From the NCBI RefSeq assembly GCF_016641735.1, contig NZ_JAEDAO010000001.1, forward strand, positions 2,666,001 through 2,730,000: a stretch of DNA of 64,000 bases, given 5' to 3'. The notes beneath the pieces were generated by a model. The model searched no databases. It saw only the letters and a program-made list of their open reading frames with translations, and was not told where the DNA came from. Positions 45,271 through 55,279 of the stretch are shown one piece after another. Every line of letters begins with the position of its first letter. Position 1 is the first letter of the stretch. Origin of the DNA: Ramlibacter algicola. GTDB lineage: Bacteria; Pseudomonadota; Gammaproteobacteria; Burkholderiales; Burkholderiaceae_C. Position numbers and translations under genes: made by a program.

Positions 45271-45309
45271 CAAAAACAAAACGGCCCGCTGCTGGTGCAA
45301 ACGGGCCGT
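45271..45309 (-). terminator. Leucine attenuator terminator
   Basis: In the mRNA sense, ACGGCCCG (45309-45302) and CGGGCCGT (45288-45281) form a perfect 8-bp stem, followed by TTTGTTTTTG. It lies between the Leu-rich leader peptide and leuA with about 40 bases to the coding start, the arrangement of a transcription attenuator. Confidence 0.85.
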
Positions 45310-45333
45310 CGAGTGAGGTAGAAAACGCGCGCG

Positions 45334-45390
45334 CTACCGGCTCCGCCCGGAGGGGAGGATTAGCAGTAGGGCCAGCGAGATCTGGTGCAT
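45334..45390 (-). CDS. leuL: leuA leader peptide (LeuL-like)
   Basis: This 18-codon open frame encodes MHQISLALLLILPSGRSR and ends in TAG. Residues 6-12 are Leu-Ala-Leu-Leu-Leu-Ile-Leu: five Leu and two Ile codons in total. Two of the Leu codons are CTA, which is rare in such a GC-rich genome, as in known leu leaders. It sits 25 bases upstream of an intrinsic terminator and in front of leuA. When charged tRNA-Leu is scarce, ribosomes would stall here and block terminator formation. No ribosome site is visible; the promoter's predicted start is only about 4-6 bases upstream. An in-frame ATG four codons earlier (45402) is an alternative. Confidence 0.72.
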   Translation of the reverse strand: MHQISLALLLILPSGRSR

Positions 45391-45400
45391 GGTCGAGCGC

Positions 45401-45431
45401 ATGATAGCAGACGGGTCCCGCAACCCGTCAA
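45401..45431 (-). promoter_or_regulatory. Promoter of the leu leader and leuA pair
   Basis: In minus-strand sense, TTGACG (45431-45426) and TATCAT (45406-45401) are separated by 19 bases. The -35 overlaps the pssA stop codon. It would start transcription just before the leader peptide. Confidence 0.5.
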
Positions 45432-46249
45432 CGGTGCAGGCCGCTCTCCTCGGGTTCTTCCGTGGACGTGCTGATCACGCTGGTCTGCAGGCCCTTGGCC
45501 TTGCGCCATGCGTACACCGCATAGCCCGACAGTCCGTAGACGCAGAAGACGCCGAACAGCACCGTCGGCGGGTCGATGTTGATGATGGCGATGCCCAGCG
45601 CGATCAGGACGATCACGGCGAAGGGCACGCTCTTCTTCATCGAGATGTCCTTGAAGCTGTAGAACGGCACGTTGGTCACCATGGTCAGCCCCGCGTACAG
45701 CGCGAAGCCGAACATGACCCAGCTGACCTCGTAGCCCTTCACGCCCGAGTCGGTCATCAGCCAGATGAAGCCGGTGACCAGCGCGGCCGCGGCCGGCGAA
45801 GGCAGGCCCTGGAAGTAGCGCTTGTCGACCACGCCCGTGTTGACGTTGAAGCGCGCCAGGCGCAGCGCCGCGCAGGCGCAGTAGACGAAGGCGGCGATCC
45901 AGCCCCAGCGGCCGAGGCCCTTGAGCGCCCACTCGTACGCGATCAGCGCCGGCGCGGCGCCGAACGACACCATGTCCGACAGCGAGTCCATCTGCTCGCC
46001 GAACGCGCTCTGCGTGTTGGTCATGCGCGCGACGCGGCCGTCCAGGCTGTCCAGCACCATGGCCACGAAGACGCCGGCGGCGGCAAGGTCGAAGCGCTGG
46101 TTCATCGCCATCACGACGGCGAAGAAACCGCCGAACAGCGCCGCCAGCGTGAAGAGGTTGGGCAGGATATAGATGCCCTTGCGGCGCTTGCGCACGACCA
46201 CGCCCTCGGTGGGCGTGAGGTCCTGGTGGTCGTTGTTGCCGTCGTGCAT
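45428..46249 (-). CDS. pssA: CDP-diacylglycerol--serine O-phosphatidyltransferase PssA
   Basis: This 273-residue membrane enzyme makes phosphatidylserine, the precursor of phosphatidylethanolamine. The CDP-alcohol phosphotransferase signature is complete: DSLDGRVARMTNTQSAFG...MDSLSD (D-x2-DG-x2-AR-x8-G-x3-D-x3-D). About seven or eight hydrophobic segments follow a basic N-terminus (VVVRKRRKGIYILPNLFT). It lies downstream of ilvC, past a terminator, in the common Burkholderiales order; the decarboxylase gene psd often found here is absent. Confidence 0.94.
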   Translation of the reverse strand: MHDGNNDHQDLTPTEGVVVRKRRKGIYILPNLFTLAALFGGFFAVVMAMNQRFDLAAAGVFVAMVLDSLDGRVARMTNTQSAFGEQMDSLSDMVSFGAAPALIAYEWALKGLGRWGWIAAFVYCACAALRLARFNVNTGVVDKRYFQGLPSPAAAALVTGFIWLMTDSGVKGYEVSWVMFGFALYAGLTMVTNVPFYSFKDISMKKSVPFAVIVLIALGIAIINIDPPTVLFGVFCVYGLSGYAVYAWRKAKGLQTSVISTSTEEPEESGLHR

Positions 46250-46261
46250 GGGCTCAAGTGT

Positions 46262-46285
46262 AAAGGGGGCCGCGAGGGCCCCCTT
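46262..46285 (-). terminator. Intrinsic terminator after ilvC
   Basis: In minus-strand sense, AAGGGGGCC and GGCCCCCTT form a 9-bp stem with loop CTCGC, followed by T-A-C (short U-tract). It is probably partial, so pssA may still receive read-through. Confidence 0.65.
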
Positions 46286-46306
46286 GTCACTGGCGGTGCG
46301 GCGCGG

Positions 46307-47362
<1,056 letters not shown>

Positions 47363-47854
47363 TCAGACGCGCAGCACGCGCTCGCCGCGGCCGATGCCGC
47401 TGGCGCCGGTGCGCACGGTCTCGAGGATGGCGGTGCGGTCGATGGCCTCCAGGAACGCGTCGTTCTTGGACTGGTCGCCCGTCAGCTCGATCGTGTAGCT
47501 CTTCTCGGTGACGTCGATGATGCGGCCACGGAAGATGTCCGCCATGCGCTTCATCTCCTCGCGTTCCTTGCCGACGGCGCGCACCTTCACCATCATGAGC
47601 TCGCGCTCGGTGTAGGCGCCCTCGGTGAGGTCGACGACCTTGACCACCTCGATCAGGCGGTTCAGGTGCTTGGTGATCTGCTCGATGACGTCGTCCGACC
47701 CGGTGGTCTGGATCGTCATGCGCGAAAGCGACGCGTCCTCGGTCGGCGCCACGGTGAGCGATTCGATGTTGTAGCCGCGCGCCGAGAACAGGGCGACCAC
47801 GCGGGACAGTGCGCCGGGTTCGTTTTCCAGCAGCACGGCGATGATGTGTTTCAT
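47363..47854 (-). CDS. ilvH: Acetolactate synthase small (regulatory) subunit IlvH
   Basis: This 163-residue regulatory subunit of acetohydroxyacid synthase has an N-terminal ACT domain KHIIAVLLENEPGALSRVVALFSARGYNIESLTVAPTED, which binds valine for feedback inhibition. The C-terminal domain (LMMVKVRA...FRGRIIDVTEKSYTIELTGDQSKNDAFLEAI) activates the large subunit. The start is supported by AGAGGAA 6 bases upstream and by exact family length. It lies 95 bases after ilvB. Confidence 0.96.
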   Translation of the reverse strand: MKHIIAVLLENEPGALSRVVALFSARGYNIESLTVAPTEDASLSRMTIQTTGSDDVIEQITKHLNRLIEVVKVVDLTEGAYTERELMMVKVRAVGKEREEMKRMADIFRGRIIDVTEKSYTIELTGDQSKNDAFLEAIDRTAILETVRTGASGIGRGERVLRV

Positions 47855-47949
47855 GCTCGATTCCTCTTTTCGCCGCCCTCCCCCGCGACCGGTAAGCCGC
47901 GGGCTTGGCAAGCAATAGATTCGTCTTCGGGTCCGGACCGGAGTCCGGC

Positions 47950-49740
47950 TTAAAGGTCTTCGCTGCCGAGCAGCATCTCGGTGATGCCCTTGCCGGCCTT
48001 GACCATCGGGAACACGTTCTCCGTCGGGTCGGTGCGGAAGTCCATGAACACCGTGCGGTCCTTGAGCTTGCGCGCCTCGCGCAGCGCGGGCTCCACGTCC
48101 TGCGGCCGCTCGATCAGCATGCCCACGTGGCCATAGGCCTCGGCGAGCTTCACGAAGTCGGGCAGCGCGTCCATGTAGCTGTGGCTGTAGCGGCCCTCGT
48201 AATCGAGTTGCTGCCACTGGCGCACCATGCCCAGGTAGCGGTTGTTCAGCGAGATCACCTTGATCGGCGTCTTGTACTGCAGGCAGGTCGACAGCTCCTG
48301 GATGCACATCTGCACCGAGCCTTCGCCGGTGACGCAGTACACCTCGCTGTCCGGCCGCGCGAGCTTGACGCCCATCGCGTACGGGATGCCGACACCCATC
48401 GTGCCCAGCCCGCCGGAGTTGATCCAGCGGCGCGGCTCGTCGAACCTGAAGTACTGCGCGGCCCACATCTGGTGCTGGCCGACGTCCGACGTGATGTACG
48501 TGTCGACGCCGCGCGTGAGCCTGGCCAGCGTCTCGATCACGTGTTGCGGCTTGATCACCTCGCGGTTGTCGCGGTCGTAGCGCAGGCAGTCGCGGCTGCG
48601 CCAGTCCTCGATCGACGTCCACCACGAAGCCATCGCCGACGCATCGGGGCGCGCGCCGGACTCGCGGATCATCGCGATCAGCTCGGCGAGCACTTCCTTG
48701 ACGTCGCCGACGATCGGGATGTCGACCTTCACCCGCTTGGAGATCGACGACGGGTCGATGTCGATGTGGATGATCTTGCGTTCGTTCTGGGCGAAGTGCT
48801 TCGGGTTGCCGATCACGCGGTCGTCGAAGCGCGCGCCGACGGCGAGCAGCACGTCGCAGTTCTGCATCGCGTTGTTCGCTTCCAGCGTGCCGTGCATGCC
48901 CAGCATGCCGAGGAACTTGCGGTCGCTGCCGGGGTAGGCGCCCAGGCCCATGAGCGTGTTGGTGCACGGCGCGCCGAGCAGATCCACGAGCGTGCGCAGC
49001 TCCTGCGTCGCGTTGCCCAGGATCACGCCGCCGCCGGTGTAGATGTACGGCCGCTTGGCCGCCAGCAGGAGCTGCAGCGCCTTGCGGATCTGCCCGCCGT
49101 GGCCCTTGCGCACCGGGTTGTACGAGCGCATCTCCACCTTGTCCGGGTAGCCGGTCCAGGGCGTCTTGTTGAACGACACGTCCTTCGGGATGTCCACGAC
49201 CACCGGGCCGGGGCGGCCGCTGCGGGCGATGTGGAACGCCTTCTTCAGGACGTCGGCCAGCAGCCGCACGTCCTTGACCAGGAAGTTGTGCTTGACGATC
49301 GGGCGCGTGATGCCGACCGTGTCGCACTCCTGGAACGCGTCGAGGCCGATGGCGGCCACCGGCACCTGGCCGGTGATGATCACCATCGGGATGCTGTCCA
49401 TGTAGGCCGTCGCGATGCCGGTGACTGCGTTGGTCACGCCGGGACCGGAAGTCACGAGCGCGACGCCGACCTCGCCGGTGGCTCGCGCGAAACCGTCGGC
49501 CGCGTGGACGGCCGCCTGCTCGTGGCGCACGAGCACGTGCTGGATCGTGTCCTGCTTGTAGAACGCGTCGTAGATGTGGAGGACGGCGCCGCCGGGATAG
49601 CCCCAGACGTACTTGACGCCTTCGGCCTGCAGGCACTTGACGAGGACTTCGGCGCCGCGAAGGTCCACGCTGCCGGTGCGCGAGGGCGATGCGGCCGTGG
49701 CGGCCGCCGCGGAGGTGAGCTCCGCCTTGCTGATTTCCAT
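47950..49740 (-). CDS. ilvB: Acetolactate synthase large (catalytic) subunit IlvB
   Basis: This 596-residue ThDP-dependent enzyme makes acetolactate and acetohydroxybutyrate, the first common step of Val, Leu and Ile synthesis. The ThDP-activating glutamate is in VLVRHEQAAVHAADGFARATG, the FAD site follows, and the C-terminal GDG-type ThDP motif reads VTGEGSVQMCIQELSTCLQYKTPIKVISLNN. The ATG at 49740 has AAAGG 7 bases upstream; a TTG two codons earlier is less likely. A -10-like GATAAT (49894-49889) predicts a 5' leader of about 140 bases with two stable hairpins. Confidence 0.96.
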   Translation of the reverse strand: MEISKAELTSAAAATAASPSRTGSVDLRGAEVLVKCLQAEGVKYVWGYPGGAVLHIYDAFYKQDTIQHVLVRHEQAAVHAADGFARATGEVGVALVTSGPGVTNAVTGIATAYMDSIPMVIITGQVPVAAIGLDAFQECDTVGITRPIVKHNFLVKDVRLLADVLKKAFHIARSGRPGPVVVDIPKDVSFNKTPWTGYPDKVEMRSYNPVRKGHGGQIRKALQLLLAAKRPYIYTGGGVILGNATQELRTLVDLLGAPCTNTLMGLGAYPGSDRKFLGMLGMHGTLEANNAMQNCDVLLAVGARFDDRVIGNPKHFAQNERKIIHIDIDPSSISKRVKVDIPIVGDVKEVLAELIAMIRESGARPDASAMASWWTSIEDWRSRDCLRYDRDNREVIKPQHVIETLARLTRGVDTYITSDVGQHQMWAAQYFRFDEPRRWINSGGLGTMGVGIPYAMGVKLARPDSEVYCVTGEGSVQMCIQELSTCLQYKTPIKVISLNNRYLGMVRQWQQLDYEGRYSHSYMDALPDFVKLAEAYGHVGMLIERPQDVEPALREARKLKDRTVFMDFRTDPTENVFPMVKAGKGITEMLLGSEDL

Positions 49741-49754
49741 CTTCAACCTTTCGA

Positions 49755-49781
49755 GTTTCGGGAACGAAACACCGTTTGGTG
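49755..49781 (-). promoter_or_regulatory. Paired hairpins in the ilvB 5' leader
   Basis: In mRNA order: CACC-AAAC-GGTG (49781-49770), then directly GTTTCG-TTCC-CGAAAC (49770-49755), a perfect 6-bp stem. They end 14 bases before the ilvB ATG. No U-run follows, so they are not a terminator; a role in translation or stability is possible. Confidence 0.35.
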
Positions 49782-49934
49782 CCCCTTCGAGCGTCCTTGT
49801 GGGAGCCTCCGGGACTTAGAACACCGGGCCATGGGCGCGCAGGTCGCTGCGCCGGAACCGGGCTCGTTTGCCTTTATCTGACCGACGCATTATCGCATTG
49901 CAGTGCGGCATGAGCCCAACCGCAGGCTGACGCG

Positions 49935-50573
49935 ATGCATAATCGCGCCCCGTCGAAGGAACCTGATCCGGCATCCGGCGCACCGCGCGCCTTCCACCGC
50001 CCCGCCTTGGCCACCGAACGCGAACTGTCCGACTTCCTCAAGAGCGTCGAGAAACGGGCCTTCAAGCGTTCCGTCTACCACGTGCGCGACGACGAGGCGG
50101 CCCTGGACATCGTCCAGGAGTCGATGATGAAGCTGGCGGAACACTACGGCGACAAGCCGCCGGCCGAGTTGCCGATGCTGTTCCAGCGCATCCTGTCCAA
50201 CTGCACGCTGGACTGGTTCCGCCGCCAGAAGACCCGCAACGCGCTGTTCTCCAACCTGAGCGACTTCGAATCGGCGTCGGAGGACGGGGATTTCGACCTG
50301 CTGGAAACTTATGCCGCGCTGGAAGGCTCCCAGCAGGCGGAGAGCGCCGAGGACGTGACCCGGCGGGCGCAGGTGCTGCGGGAGATCGAGATCGAGATCC
50401 AGGCCCTGCCCGGGCGTCAACGCGAAGCGTTCCTGATGCGTTACTGGGAGGAGATGGACGTGGCGGAAACCGCCGCGGCCATGGGTTGTTCGGAAGGCAG
50501 CGTCAAGACGCATTGCTCCCGGGCAGTCCAGGCCCTCAGCAAGGCACTGAAGGCAAAGGGATTACAACTGTGA
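49935..50573 (+). CDS. ECF-type RNA polymerase sigma factor
   Basis: This 212-residue sigma-70 family protein has region 2 (YHVRDDEAALDIVQESMMKLAEHY...LPMLFQRILSNCTLDWFRRQKTR, about residues 50-100) and region 4 (IQALPGRQREAFLMRYWEEMDVAETAAAMGCSEGSVKTHCSRAVQALSKAL, about 155-205). Conservation begins near residue 25 (TERELSDFLKSVEKRAF), so the TTG at 50007 may be the real start. The following gene (DUF3619), translationally coupled through GTGA, has one membrane helix and could act as the anti-sigma factor; that is inference. Confidence 0.88.
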   Translation: MHNRAPSKEPDPASGAPRAFHRPALATERELSDFLKSVEKRAFKRSVYHVRDDEAALDIVQESMMKLAEHYGDKPPAELPMLFQRILSNCTLDWFRRQKTRNALFSNLSDFESASEDGDFDLLETYAALEGSQQAESAEDVTRRAQVLREIEIEIQALPGRQREAFLMRYWEEMDVAETAAAMGCSEGSVKTHCSRAVQALSKALKAKGLQL

Positions 50574-50992
50574 ACTCCGTCACCCGCGACCAGGCCCAAG
50601 CCGCCCAGGACCAGTTCGGCCGCCGCATCGCGGCGCGGCTGGACGGCGCCGCGCGCGACGTTCCCCACGACATCGCCGAGCGGCTGCGTGCCGCACGCAT
50701 GCAGGCGCTGGGCCAGCGCAAGCCGGTGGTGTTGCAGCGGCGCAGCGACGTGCAGGTCTCCGGTGGCCAGGCCACGCTGGGCGGTGACGACCGGGTCAGC
50801 CCCTGGCGCCGCGTTGCCGCGGCGCTGCCGCTGCTGGCACTGGTCGCCGGCCTCGTGGCCATCCACGTGGTGCACACCGAGCGGCGTGCCAGCGAACTGG
50901 CGGAAGTCGACGCCGCCCTGCTCACCGACGACCTGCCCCCCGCGGCCTACGCCGACCCGGGCTTCGTGCAGTTCCTCAAGTCCGCGCAGTGA
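50570..50992 (+). CDS. DUF3619 family membrane protein
   Basis: This 140-residue protein has a soluble N-terminal half (QDQFGRRIAARLDGAARDVPHDIAERLRAARMQAL) and one membrane helix (about 84-103, VAAALPLLALVAGLVAIHVV). A short periplasmic tail ends in LLTDDLPPAAYADPGFVQFLKS. It matches the DUF3619 proteins found beside this sigma factor in Burkholderiales; function unestablished. Cytoplasmic domain, single helix and coupling to a sigma gene resemble an anti-sigma factor. The start is GTG overlapping the sigma stop. Confidence 0.82.
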   Translation: MNSVTRDQAQAAQDQFGRRIAARLDGAARDVPHDIAERLRAARMQALGQRKPVVLQRRSDVQVSGGQATLGGDDRVSPWRRVAAALPLLALVAGLVAIHVVHTERRASELAEVDAALLTDDLPPAAYADPGFVQFLKSAQ

Positions 50993-51663
50993 AACGGGAG
51001 CGGCTCGTGCCAGGCTCTCGCCCCCGCCGACTCCAGGCGCGCCTCCTGGCCGCGCTGCTGTTCTGCGCGTCCGTCGCCGCTGTCGCTGCCGTGCAGGCGC
51101 AGGCGCCCGCCACAGCGCCCGCGGCCAGGTCCAAGGCCAGCAAGCCCGAGACGCGCCCGGCCTGGGCCGAGCTGTCGGCCGAGCAGCAGCAAGCCCTGCA
51201 GCCGCTCGCACCGACCTGGCACACGTTGTCCGAGTCGCACAAGCGCAAGTGGATCGCGCTGGGGGCCAACTACCGCAAGATGACGCCGGACGAGCGCGCC
51301 AAGCTCACCAGCCGCATGAACGAATGGGCGGCACTCAGCCCGCAGCAGCGCGCTCAGGCCCGGCTGAATTTCGGCGAGGCCAAGCGCGTGCCGGCCGACG
51401 AGCGCAAGGCCAAGTGGGAGGCGTACCAGGCCCTGTCGCCGGAGGAGAAACGCAAGCTCGCCGCCGGCGCCCCGGCGAAGACACCGCCCACCGCAGCCGC
51501 GGTCCGGCCGGTCCCGCCCCAGAAGATGGCCAAGGTGCCCCGCGGGCCTGACGCGAAGTTGTCGCCACGCATCGTGGCCGGTCCCGTGCCCGATCACCAC
51601 CCTGCAGCGTCGCATCCGGCGTCGCAACCTGTCGCGCCTGCACCGGCTCCGCAGGCCAACTAG
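50989..51663 (+). CDS. DUF3106 family exported protein
   Basis: This 224-residue protein has a signal peptide (basic start, then LLAALLFCASVAAVAAVQAQA). The conserved DUF3106 part (WAELSAEQQQALQPLAPTWHTLSESHKRKWIALGANYRKMTPDERAKLTSRMNEWAALSPQQRAQARLNFGEAKRV) follows at about 55-135. Its repeated short helices with Pro and Arg resemble a periplasmic sensor of the RsiC/CpxP kind, but no function is known. The C-terminal third is Pro/Ala-rich and low complexity. The start is GTG overlapping the DUF3619 stop. Confidence 0.82.
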   Translation: MKRERLVPGSRPRRLQARLLAALLFCASVAAVAAVQAQAPATAPAARSKASKPETRPAWAELSAEQQQALQPLAPTWHTLSESHKRKWIALGANYRKMTPDERAKLTSRMNEWAALSPQQRAQARLNFGEAKRVPADERKAKWEAYQALSPEEKRKLAAGAPAKTPPTAAAVRPVPPQKMAKVPRGPDAKLSPRIVAGPVPDHHPAASHPASQPVAPAPAPQAN

Positions 51664-51671
51664 CCTGCGCG

Positions 51672-52196
51672 ATGGCCAAGCCTGATCCAGGCGCCGCTCA
51701 GGCGCCCAGTTCCCCTGCCCTGCAAGCCCCGCCGCTGATGCGCCGCATGGCCGCCTGGCTGTACGAAGGCGTGCTGCTGTTCGGCGTCGTGGTGCTCGCG
51801 GGCCTCGCGTTCAGCATCGCCACGCAGATGCGCCATGCGCTCGACCACCGCCAGGGCCTCATCGTCGCCCTCGCCATCGCGATCGGCGTCTACTGCGTCG
51901 CCTTCTGGGTCCGCGGCCAGACGCTCGCGATGAAGACCTGGCACATCCGCGTCGTCGACCGCTACGGCCGCCGCCTGCGCCCCGGCCGCGCCGTGTTGCG
52001 CTACGTGTTCAGCTACATCTGGCTGCTGCCACCGCTCGCGGCGTTCGGCACGCGGCAGGTGGCGATGGGGCCGCTGCTGGTCATCGTCGCCGGCTGGGTC
52101 ACCTTCTGGGCCCTCCTCAGCCGCCTGCATCCCGAGCGCCAGTTCTGGCACGACGTGCTCGCCGGCACGCGCCTGGTCGACGACCCGACGCCCTGA
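51672..52196 (+). CDS. RDD family membrane protein
   Basis: This 174-residue protein has the RDD signature: the N-terminal MRRMAAWLYEGVLLFGVVVL (Arg, then an acidic residue in helix 1) and the loop GQTLAMKTWHIRVVDRYGRRLRPGRAVLRYVFSY. Three to four membrane segments are visible. It ends with the characteristic RQFWHDVLAGTRLV. The role of RDD proteins is poorly known (transport or envelope-associated). It follows the sigma/DUF3619/DUF3106 genes by 8 bases and is probably cotranscribed. Confidence 0.88.
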   Translation: MAKPDPGAAQAPSSPALQAPPLMRRMAAWLYEGVLLFGVVVLAGLAFSIATQMRHALDHRQGLIVALAIAIGVYCVAFWVRGQTLAMKTWHIRVVDRYGRRLRPGRAVLRYVFSYIWLLPPLAAFGTRQVAMGPLLVIVAGWVTFWALLSRLHPERQFWHDVLAGTRLVDDPTP

Positions 52197-52227
52197 GCGC
52201 GCGCGCCGCTCGTGGACAATGCGGGGG

Positions 52228-52632
52228 ATGATGACGTCACCGCCACCGGACGCTTTCGCCAACCCGCAGAAACTGCGGCGTGGCCTCAGCCGCATCTGGC
52301 ACGCCACGGGGTATTCGCTGCAGGGCCTGCGCGCCGGCTGGGGCGAGACCGCGTTCCGCCAGGAAGCGCTCGCCGCCATCGTGCTGGTGCCGCTCGCCGT
52401 GTATGTCGGGCGCGACTGGGTGCAGATCGCATTGCTGGCCGGCTCGGTCGTGCTGGTCATGATCGTCGAGCTGCTGAACACGGCGATCGAGGCCGCCATC
52501 GACCGCATCGGCCCCGAGCGGCACGAGCTGTCCGGGCGCGCCAAGGACATGGGCAGCGCCGCCGTGCTGCTGGCCCTGCTGCTTGCCGTCGGCATCTGGA
52601 CCGCGGCCATCGTCCAGCGGTTTGCCGCATGA
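52228..52632 (+). CDS. dgkA: Diacylglycerol kinase DgkA
   Basis: This protein of about 134 residues is a small membrane-embedded lipid kinase that recycles diacylglycerol to phosphatidate. It has a cytoplasmic surface helix (LRRGLSRIWHATGYSLQGLRAGWGETAFRQE) and three membrane helices. The catalytic motif VELLNTAIEAAIDRIGPERHELSGRAKDMGSAAV holds the conserved Glu and Asn. The start is uncertain among ATGs at 52219, 52228 and 52231; GACAAT at 52215-52220 looks like a -10 box, favouring a leaderless transcript starting at 52228. It is coupled to the next gene by ATGA. Confidence 0.9.
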   Translation: MMTSPPPDAFANPQKLRRGLSRIWHATGYSLQGLRAGWGETAFRQEALAAIVLVPLAVYVGRDWVQIALLAGSVVLVMIVELLNTAIEAAIDRIGPERHELSGRAKDMGSAAVLLALLLAVGIWTAAIVQRFAA

Positions 52633-53213
52633 GCGTGCCCTTCTCCATCTGCGTCTACTGCGGCTCGCGCCGCGGCGTCGAAGACCGGTTCGTCGAAGCC
52701 GCGCAAGCGGTGGGCCGCTGGATCGGCGAGCGGGGCGGCCAGCTCGTCTACGGCGGTGGCAACGCGGGCCTGATGGGCATCGTCGCTGACGCCACGCTGC
52801 AGTCCGGCGGCACCGTCATCGGCGTGATTCCGCGCACGCTGGTCGACAAGGAATTCGCCAAGCGCGACTGCACCGAGCTGCACATCGTCGAGACGATGCA
52901 CGAGCGCAAGCGGATCATGGCCGACCGGGCCGGCGCCTTCCTCGCGCTGGCGGGCGGCATCGGCACCTTCGAGGAACTGTTCGAGGTCTGGACCTGGCGC
53001 CAGCTGGGCTACCACGACAAGCCGGTCGGCATCCTCGACACCGCCGGCTACTACCAGCCGCTGCTCGCTTTCCTGCAATCGGGCGTGCGCGCGGGCTTCA
53101 TGAACGATTGGCAAATGGACCTGGTGCGCGTGGACACCGACCCCGGCGCCCTGCTCGCGCACCTGGTCGCCGAGGCGAAGCCGCCCGCGGCGCAGGACCT
53201 GTCGCAGATTTGA
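52629..53213 (+). CDS. LOG family protein (cytokinin-nucleotide phosphoribohydrolase-like, TIGR00730)
   Basis: This 194-residue Rossmann-fold protein of the LOG family hydrolyses nucleoside 5'-monophosphates to free base and ribose phosphate. N-terminal ICVYCGSRRG, GGQLVYGGGNAGLMGIVADA, TMHERKRIMADRAGAFLAL and the active-site block GGIGTFEELFEVWTWRQLGYHDKPVGIL are present. The usual PGGxGTxxE reads AGGIGTFEE, so the conserved Pro is Ala while the catalytic Glu is kept. It overlaps the dgkA stop by four bases. Confidence 0.9.
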   Translation: MSVPFSICVYCGSRRGVEDRFVEAAQAVGRWIGERGGQLVYGGGNAGLMGIVADATLQSGGTVIGVIPRTLVDKEFAKRDCTELHIVETMHERKRIMADRAGAFLALAGGIGTFEELFEVWTWRQLGYHDKPVGILDTAGYYQPLLAFLQSGVRAGFMNDWQMDLVRVDTDPGALLAHLVAEAKPPAAQDLSQI

Positions 53214-53242
53214 ATCGGGCCCGCAAGGCGCGGGCCGATGCG

Positions 53243-55260
<2,018 letters not shown>

Positions 55261-55279
55261 CGACGGCAGTGCTTGCGCA

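Noticed and set aside
45235..45300. Upstream extension of the long leuA to an ATG at 45300
   Set aside because: The added codons lie within the terminator hairpin and U-run of the attenuator; the conserved protein starts at [10 protein letters not shown].
47905..49881. 658-codon plus-strand frame opposite ilvB/ilvH
   Set aside because: It is a mirror of ilvB codon structure; its product is His/Arg/Val-rich without any motif.
49816..49890. 24-codon frame (starts MRRSDKGKRARF) in the ilvB leader as an attenuation peptide
   Set aside because: It has almost no Val, Leu or Ile, its ATG overlaps the predicted -10 box, and no terminator follows.
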